The notes below the pieces were generated by a model that ran no database searches, had not been told where the DNA came from, and saw only the letters and a program-made list of their open reading frames with translations. Positions 56,882 to 64,000 of a stretch of DNA of 64,000 nt are shown here, in pieces; the first letter of the stretch is position 1, and each line of letters starts with the position of its first letter. The stretch is taken from contig WIUZ02000006.1 in NCBI GenBank assembly GCA_015956445.1, forward strand, positions 124,001-188,000. The letters run 5' to 3'. The stretch is from Thelephora terrestris (lineage: Eukaryota; Basidiomycota; Agaricomycetes; Thelephorales; Thelephoraceae). The position numbers and the translations under genes were made by a program.

Positions 56882-58945
56882 ATGACTCTCATCCCTGCTG
56901 TTGAGATTGCTGCCTCGCCCTTTCAATTCGTCGCAGCCCTCCAGGCTGATCCCTTGGCCAGACTCTCCCCTCGACCCTCGTTCGAGTCTAGGAAAACTTC
57001 CCAGCCAGATACCATAGATCTAGAGAACCTAGGCGTCGAAGAAAGTCCGATCCCCACTCAGTGCGAGCCACAGGTCGTGACAAAAGCCCACAGCCTGAAC
57101 ATCAGAAAACTAAACGTGAAGTTTGCTGTTGTCTGTCTCGCTTTGTTTCTCGAAGGGTGGAACCTGGGCGCGACAGGACCCCTCATACCAGCTATCCAAA
57201 AGTACTATCATGTAGGGCTATCTTCGGCTCCGAAAGCTTTTCTCTGATGATTCTGGCGGAACAGGTTGATTACATTCTCGTATCCATGATGTTCTTGGTT
57301 CAATGCGCTGTACGAAATTCCTCTCGAGGGGGCTTATTCACCATTCGCACCATGTGTCTGACGGTTGAATTCACCGACCTAGGGATTCATCAGCGGTGCG
57401 ATGTTAAACGTTTACCTTGCCCACACAAATTTTAGTTTCGGACAGTTGGTCGTGCTTGGTCAGAAATCGCACTTCTGGGTGAAATTTTTGGAATGCTGAC
57501 CTGCACTAGGACACGTCTCCCAGCTCGTTATGTGGATTATCCAAGCACCTGCTCCACCTTTCCCCCTGTTCATCATGTCGTACTTCTTCGGAGGATTCGG
57601 GTTCGCAATGCAGGTGATAGTGCTTACCGTTGAACTGAAGTCTGTCCCCTAAAGCTGTCAACAGGATGCGCAATTGAACGGCTTCGTTGCGGCTCTCGAA
57701 CATCACAGAGAGACTCGGGTGGGCATCATTCACGCCTTCTTCGGTAAGTACAGTTCTTTGTGTGACATCCTTATCATAATGTCAGTTGTTGAGTGGATGC
57801 TAGGCTTGGGCGCATTTGTTGTGCCCCTTGTGTCGACCAAGTTTGCAAATTCCCTGCATTGGTCCTTCCACTATCTTACATCCATCGGAGTCGCCTCAAT
57901 CTGTATCGTTTGTTCCTCCTTAGCCTTCCGGTTCAAAAAGCAAGATGGTGCACGTGTTCTCCATATTTTTCGGCTCCGCGTTGCTGACCACGGTCCGATA
58001 ACAGAAATTCTGGAAGAGATCGGCCAACCACCGAGGGAACGTGGTACAAGTGAACAAAGCCACTACGGCCAGATTATGGGTCAGCGTGCGGTTCACATGA
58101 TGGCTTTCTTCATTGTGATCTACGTTGGGCAAGTATTCTCTCAATAAATGACCTCACAATGTTTCAATCTAATCAAGTTGGACAGTATCGAGATTACCCT
58201 GGGTGGTTGGATCGTTTCTTACATAATCGACGTTCGCGGAGGAGGACCATCTTCAGGCTACATCTCCTCTGGGTTTTGGGGTGGTCTCGCCTTAGGCCGA
58301 GTTGGGTTGATTTGGCTCAACAGACTTCTCGGCGATCGGAGCGCGGTCTTCCTCTACGGTATTCTGATCATAGCGTACGAAAAGCACTTCGTTCTCTCGC
58401 CAAATGCTGATCGAGACCTTGCACGGGTTTGAAGGCTGGAAATTACCATCTGGAAAGTGCCTTCGTTGATTGGTAATGCCGTGACGGTCTCCTTTGTTGG
58501 CGTGCTCGTGAGTCACTTTCGTTTACTCACTTCGCGATATGGTTGGTGACCTTGCCGCCGTAGTTGGGGCCCATCTTCCCAATAGTCATCAATCACGCTT
58601 CCAAGGTCCTTCCGCACTGGCTCCTGACAGGTGTGCCATGTTCTCCTCGCATTGCATGTGATCCAGTTTTACACAACGATTGAACACCCTGGTTTCTTGT
58701 GCGATTAGGCTCGATCGGATGGATCGTTGGGTTCGGACAAACAGGTTCGGCGGTGCTTCCCCTGATTACTGGCACATTGGCTCAAAAAGCGGGAATTTGG
58801 ACCCTACATCCTCTGTGAGCGTTCAAATTCTGCCTGAGCGCAATCTATCGGTTAAATTGGGACGTTTCAAGGTTGATCGCGATGATAGCGCTGATGCTCA
58901 TGATCTGGTGCCTTGTACCAGGAGTACCCAAGAGGGACGAATGAC
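56882..58945 (+). CDS. MFS transporter, basidiomycete Bsc6-like group
   Basis: Major facilitator superfamily permease with a complete set of family blocks: FLEGWNLGATGPLIPAIQKY, MMFLVQCAGFISGAMLNVYL, SPAPPFP-like QAPAPPFPLFIMSYFFGGFG, MQDAQLNGFVAALEHHRETR, GIIHAFFGLGAFVVPLVSTK, NSLHWSFHYLTSIG, EQSHYGQIMGQRAVHMMAFF, YVGIEITLGGWIVSYIIDVR, GPSSGYISSGFWGGLALGR, LGPIFPIVINHASKVLPHWL, SIGWIVGFGQTGSAVLPLIT and GTLAQKAGIWTLHPL, with a final TM ending VPGVPKRDE at 58945. About 10 short introns are needed and all keep the frame. One (58129-58185) uses a GC donor in good context (G|GCAAGT). The substrate is unknown; related proteins are annotated as general-substrate or Bsc6-like transporters. Confidence 0.8.
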
Positions 58946-59758
58946 GAGGCGGGATGGTTTTGATATATAAAAAGATGAACGTTTATTATATAACGTTGGC
59001 GGGTAAAGTACGTGTAGGGTCGCGTGCTGCTTTGGGAGGAATTTCTAGAGGTAAAAATATGTTTTTGTGTTTGTTGATCTGTAGAGGGGATTGCCGATTA
59101 TATGGATACTTTGTACAACTTTCGCAATTGACAGGGAAAAGCGCCTCTTGGATCCAATCGCAAGGCGTAGCAACCGTGGGAACCCAATCGTCAGGAACCA
59201 CTGATTGGACCCGTGGAGGACAAACCTTCGACTTGCAATTGAGAGGGGGCCTGGGGCACTCTTTCTCAATAGCTCGACTCCATGAAGCGTGGAAGGGCCA
59301 AGACTCCCCTCATTCATCGTTTTCAATCTTCGTCCGCGCAACACGCTAATAACTCAGTGAAGCAGTTCTCCCCGCTGGTGACGCGGCTCGAGTCGAGCTA
59401 TAGCCCATAAGGTCGACGTGCATCCGAGCAGAAAACGCGCAGTTACCTTGTCGCTCTCATGTACTCAATGACCGCTAGAGGTCTCCCCTGAAAAGTGCGA
59501 GGTCTTCGACCACCTCTCCTCGTGAATATAAAAACGGGGTCTCTACTAGGATCTGATAGAATGTTCGAGTTATCAAACATCGTTTTGTCAAGTTCCGCCG
59601 CGTTCGGCCTGATTATTAGGCGTGGATGGGCCTGACCTGCGTACCAGGCGGTGTTGACTTATCGGTGGATCGATGAAATCAGTCAAGATGACTCACGGGC
59701 CTTTTAATCAGTATATTAACCGACCTTAACCGACCCAGATTCCCCACGTCCTACCTCA
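58946..59758. other. Intergenic region between the MFS and rvt genes
   Basis: No gene is called. A 131-codon open frame from about 58954 to 59349 overlaps a TATA-like GATATATAAAA sequence and has no recognisable motif. It is treated as chance or UTR. Confidence 0.35.
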
Positions 59759-62610
59759 ATGGCCCAGTCGAGGTGCGATGAACCCGAGTATTTCCTTCTT
59801 GCCTCGTCGCCTTATCTTCATATCTTTCCAGCACCGGTTCCTCCGCCTTCAGCCAAACCTTGCAATTCATCACCTCCGTCAAGCTTCAGGAGCTCCAGCA
59901 CCAAAGCGAGACATTTTCAAAGCATGTTGACGATGTTACCAACCGTGCAAGCATGGCAGAGGGCGAGATTGATAAGGTTCAGAAGCTCTTGGATGGCGTA
60001 AAGGCTTGGAAAGGCTTGGGCAGGCTCACGGCAACGGACCTACCCCTCGATAACATTCAACTGTACGTGTTCCTGCCTCGCCATCCCATCAAACATCATC
60101 AAAATCGAAATGAGATTCGACAACTAACTTGATGGTCAACTGGTCGTTCCAGGTGGCTCCACCAAGCTAAGACCGATCCCAGCATCTCTATCCGTCAAGT
60201 CCAGGAGTGGGGAAATCTCCTGGAGACTCACCTTCGGGCTTCCGTTACTCGCTTCGACTACGCGAAATTGTTTGGAAACCTTTTGACCGAGTGGCTGCAG
60301 AGCGGGGACTCTCAGGCTACTGGGTTGGTGGTCTCTGAAGAATCGGACGATGCCGATGGCAGCGAGCCTGTGGGTGAGGATAAACCTGCACGAGCGGAGA
60401 AAGTAGAACAAAAGGACAAGATCCAAGAGCTGATCTTCGCCGAAAAGCCGATGAACACGAAGGCGATTGAGGAATACCTCGAAGAACTGTTTAGCGCTCC
60501 CGATGCTAAGGCTGCTTTGAAGGGTGTGCGCAAAAACTTGGAGGACCTCGGTAAAACTTCGCGAAGCGCTCGAGTCAGTCCTCGGGATCTTAAAAGCTGG
60601 CTGATCAGCTCATTGCTGAATCGAGGTTTGTTGTGAACGTTTTGGTTTGGTTCGGCGGAGATTCTTACAATTTACCCTAGATATTCTTTCAGCGGAAAAA
60701 ACAGAGACCCTCAAAGGATTCCTGACCAACGATGTGATCCTCCAGGAGGTCGCTAGCGTGTTGAACATGCAGCTGGCGAGCATCGAATCGTTCTCGTGGC
60801 CGCAGGAGGGTGTCCAGGTCGAGATGCGCCGTCACCTCTCTGGCAAATATAGAGCCTACATGGACACGGAGATCATTACCGCCCTTCTCTTCCAGTATCT
60901 CGGTATGCGATGGTCAGTGGGGTTCAAGGCCGCGATCAGCGACGTGGTCGACTCACCTGCGTGGAAGCGAGATGCGCGCGAGTTCACCCGTGAGGAACGT
61001 CTGCAACGTAGCAAGTGTTTCAATGAACCGAAAACGGATGTCTCCCAGTCCATCGAGAACGAGCGCCGTGCGGAGCAAAAGAAGTTGTTCTTCATGACGC
61101 AGCTTCCTGGAGAGTTGGCTTCTCTGTCCCCCTACGATGAGGATCCCGTGGTTACCGGACCGGCGGTAGTCAACGTTCAGCAAACCCTTCTGAAGATCAT
61201 CAACACGGAGATCTACCTCAAGCAGGCTCTGCATGGTCAATGTACCGTCGTGAGAACTGATCTCGAGTGGTATGTGAATTAAAGCATGCATAGGAATCTT
61301 TCATCAACTTGCCCCAGGTTTGGCCCATCATTGCCCCACGACTCGATCTTGACTGTTCTCCGTTTCTTCGGCATGCCAGAACTTTGGGTTACCTTCATGA
61401 AGAAGTGGCTAAATGCTTCACTCTCGTTTGACCAAGGTGCCCCGCCAAAGACCCGACGGAGGGGTGTCCCTATTGCGCATACCCTGGCTGTAGGAAATCT
61501 TCTGATTACGTTCTACGCGCATCACTCATGTCCTATAATCAGGTCCTCTGTGGTGAAGCAATTCTCTTCGGTGTCGACTTCGCGGTAAACCAGCGTGCAG
61601 CCGGTCTCTACCTGTATCGAATCTACGATGACTTCTGGTTCTGGAGTCACGATCCAGAGGTTTGTGCTGAAGCCTGGGCGGAGATGCAGAAGTATGGCTC
61701 CCTCCTTGGCTTTACCTTCAACATGAAAAAGACAGGCGCCGTCTGTGTCGGTGGACCGCTCTCCCCCAGCCTTCCCGTTGGAACCTCGGGTTGTCAATGG
61801 GGATTCCTCAGGCTCGACGGCGAACAAGGCAGGTTCGTTATCGACCAGTCCAGTGTCGACGTGCATATCGCCGAGCTCCGCCGACAACTCGCGGCTACAA
61901 AATCTGTGTTTGGCTTCGTCAACGCGTACAACAAGTATCTCAAATTCTTCCAACGAAACTTTGGAGATCCCGCTCATTGTTTCGGACGCACCCACGCCGA
62001 CGAGGTCATCGAAACGTACAGCCGGATCCAAAAGGAACTGTTCCCGATGACAGGAGGCAGCGTCATCCAGTGCATCCAGCAGATGATCGAGCAGCGATTT
62101 GGGATCAAGGACATTCCGAGCGGGTGGTTCTACTTCCCGATTTCCCGTGGAGGTTTGGAAGTATGGAACCCCCTCGTCGACTTCTTGTTGGTTCGGGATA
62201 ACCTCAAAGAACAGCCCAACACGTTCATCGAATTGGAGGAGGAAGACACGAAGGAGTACACAACACTGTTCGCCGCTTGGAAGTCTGGGGAGGGTTCCTC
62301 GAACGCCGTTACCAAACAGTTCTTGACCTTCGACCAGTACATAGAGGGTCGAGAAACAAGGCTGACCAAGTGGCGGAACGCTTACAAGGCCCTACAAGAC
62401 TCACCGAACGTCAGCTCGATGACGATATCGAGCAGGATCACGGACGACCTGGAGGGCGAGTTACTTGACGATTATCAAGAGTGGAACGCGTCCTTGTACG
62501 CAGACGATATTTTCAGGAGATTTGGAACGTTGACCATTGTCGAACCGACCCTCATTCCTGTCGGTATGGTGTCCGTGTTCAAGAACACAAAGATTCAGTG
62601 GGACTCGTAG
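59759..62610 (+). CDS. rvt: Reverse-transcriptase-related cellular gene (rvt), intact
   Basis: This belongs to the rvt class, single-copy non-mobile cellular genes encoding an RT-like protein, known from fungi, some protists, rotifers and bacteria. The start ATG 59759 (MAQS, intron 59773-59831, then STGSSAFSQTLQFITSVK) is followed by a coiled-coil N-terminus (LQELQHQSETFSKHVDDV) and a helical region with an acidic linker. The RT-like part has RTDLEWFGPSLPHDSILTVL (motif A-like Asp), RRRGVPIAH (motif B-like), DFAVNQ and YRIYDDFWFW (motif C with the Asp pair), then FTFNMKKTGAVCVGG and CQWGFLRLD. The C-terminal block typical of rvt reads VDVHIAELRRQLAATKSVFG, KYLKFFQRNFGDPAHCFGRT and WFYFPISRGGLEVWNPLVD. 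Introns at 60063-60152, 60626-60680, about 61270-61320 and about 61491-61542 keep the frame. There is no integrase, RNase H, LTR or target-site repeat. The biological role of rvt proteins is unresolved. Confidence 0.82.
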
Positions 62611-62956
62611 GGAGTTAAAATCGGCATTTCAAGCAGTTTGTAAGATATTTGCTGTAAAATTCATAGGAGCTCTACTGAGGGCGGCGAGTTCGAAGGGGGT
62701 GGATCCGAAGACTGATAAAATTCTGAAGGAAGGCGAGGCAGAATTGTGACCCTTCCCTGCTCGCCTGCGGTTCAAAGAACGGAGGCCCCATACCAGTTCG
62801 CATAGCCTGAAAGGCGAGTTAACTGTAGTAGCGCCAGTGCTATCTATTCTTATCGATCGTGGACCCTTCCCGTGAGGTTGCTTTCTAAGGAAACAGTGCG
62901 TGCCACACTACATACACTGAGTCCGCAGCCCAAAACACAACCGATATATACCACAT

Positions 62957-64000
62957 TCACAAACCAGCGTTTGTGGTCGAACTTGGAAGACCTAACAGCC
63001 CTCGCGCAACGCCCCGGCTGTTGCCCGTTCCCCAGCCACGCCGGCTACCATGTGTAGGAGTGTCACTGTTCTGAGAGGGGGACCGAGGGTATGTGTACGA
63101 GGAAGAGTCCACGTATTCGTTGGTTTCGCTGCTTATGCCCATACGCACCGCGATGACTTCAGCACGGGCGAGGTTTGAATGGTTCGGGTGGATGAAGATC
63201 TCGTCCGGTTTTGATTTCGAACGTGGTCTAGTTGTCGTTGGAAGAGCTTGTTCGGAAACGGCGGGAGGAGTGTACTGGAATGAAGGGGACATCTGTGACG
63301 GGGAGATATGGTGCGGGTATGGATTCGCGTGAGAAGCTAACACAGATATATGCGTCTGTCTTGATGGCTGGTGGTGGCCTTGTTGGTAGGTTGCAGCTGA
63401 GTACAACTCGTAATCATCTGCAGACGTTGCTAGGAGGGGTTCCTGCGCGCCATTAACGCTGTCAGCACCTGTGAGTGTGCCAACCGTCAGGGGGGTTAGG
63501 ACACTTACTCCGGCGAATGGCGAGATAGAAGGTACCCAGACTCTGGATCTGAGTAATTTATGTCGCTAACGTCAGCCGACGTTTCGGTGAGTTCTACGAT
63601 GAATTGGCCGACAGCAAGAGACGTGACCTGAGCGGAAAGTTAGGAGGATTGGAAACAGCGTGCGACGGTCTGACGCACGATCACTAAGAGGATCCATGTG
63701 TTGAGCGACATTGCTGCAAGCATATAGAGCCTAACGGACGTGGTAAGAATAAACGTAATTGTGATTGTACTTGAACTTGAACACGTACATCCTCTCGAAT
63801 GTGACCACCCAAAACAACGCGGTCTTCCATATTGTGACACGCAGCCGGGTTCTTCGAAAGACAGGTAGAGGGTTCCAATGACGCGATATTGCAGAAGTGA
63901 GGATGCTGGAAGCGAGGATTAGGGACGCTTGTACCATGTGGAGAGCGGCTTACCGTTCCGAGAAGCAGACCGCCGCGATGAACAATGCGGCCGCAAGAAA
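62957..64000 (-). CDS. Multi-pass membrane protein, C-terminal part (runs off right edge)
   Basis: Minus-strand gene entering from the right edge. The exon at the edge reads FLAAALFIAAVCFSER, a hydrophobic segment, then ILTSAISRHWNPLPVFRKNP, AACHNMEDRVVLGGHIRED, a TM-like segment RLYMLAAMSLNTWILLVIVR, QTVARCFQ, then VTSLAVGQFIVELTETS. A cytosolic tail follows (DINYSDPESGYLLSRHSP, then VNGAQEPLLATSADDYELYS), Ser/Pro/Gln/His-rich, ending at 62957. Introns lie near 63905-63950, 63730-63790, 63613-63645 and 63455-63510. The helix-loop arrangement with a conserved-looking loop and a disordered tail resembles the seven-TM fungal-specific proteins common in basidiomycetes, but only the last segments are in view and the family is not assigned. 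Confidence 0.5.

Noticed and set aside
56882-58945. MFS gene considered a decayed gene because of many in-frame stops
   Set aside because: All stops fall in short segments with intron signals, and the spliced reading matches the family from end to end.
59759-62610. RT-like gene considered a retrotransposon remnant
   Set aside because: Spliced exons, rvt-type C-terminal block, no integrase, endonuclease, RNase H or terminal repeats.

Overview
This window is nuclear DNA of a filamentous basidiomycete, most likely of the Agaricomycetes. The signs are many short spliced introns of about 45-60 bases with GT...AG ends and CTAAC/CTGAC-like branch sites, densely packed genes on both strands, an NLR-like NACHT-WD40 protein, a kinase family with degenerate active sites, and a protein family ending in a KGSWQP-like motif that I associate with Agaricomycetes. 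The order or genus cannot be read from the sequence. No rRNA, tRNA, CRISPR, prophage or plasmid feature was seen.

Layout. 1-6 kb: the N-terminal part of a CHD3/Mi-2-type chromatin remodeler (minus strand, runs off the left edge), diverging from exonuclease V (EXO5), then tRNA-dihydrouridine synthase 2 (DUS2). 6.2-7.55 kb: a probable non-autonomous DNA transposon with 17-bp terminal inverted repeats and repeat-rich ends. 7.8-11.2 kb: a cysteine-rich unknown gene and an NRAMP metal transporter. 11.8-17.7 kb: a minus-strand NACHT-WD40 (STAND/NLR-like) gene, whose 3' two thirds and downstream flank form a sharply CpG-poor island. 18.3-20.6 kb: a lipid-droplet hydrolase (LDAH-like) and a U1A/U2B''-type snRNP protein. 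20.9-25.2 kb: an unknown lineage-specific gene, a doubtful minus-strand gene and a nucleotidyltransferase-fold gene. 25.7-34.2 kb: an F-box/LRR-like gene, Sld2 and a large disordered protein. 34.2-37.6 kb: a gene-poor gap. 37.65-41.5 kb: REV1. 41.8-46.3 kb: two related minus-strand kinase-like genes that have lost catalytic residues. 47.1-52.1 kb: an F-box gene, a four-helix MARVEL-like membrane protein and a Gcn4-like bZIP factor. 52.4-55.4 kb: DASH subunit Ask1 diverging from Swi5. 56.9-62.6 kb: an MFS transporter and an intact reverse-transcriptase-related cellular gene (rvt). 62.9-64 kb: the C-terminal part of a multi-pass membrane protein (minus strand).

The window carries several genome-maintenance genes (Mi-2-like, EXO5, Sld2, REV1, Ask1, Swi5), but fungal chromosomes are not operonic, so this grouping may be chance. 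Three pairs (Mi-2/EXO5, Sld2/disordered protein, Ask1/Swi5) are head to head with about 150-175 bases between start codons and probably share promoters. The most interesting items are the rvt gene, the pseudokinase pair, the CpG-poor NLR island and the inverted-repeat element. Exon-intron structures were read by eye from splice signals and reading frames, and none is supported by transcript data.
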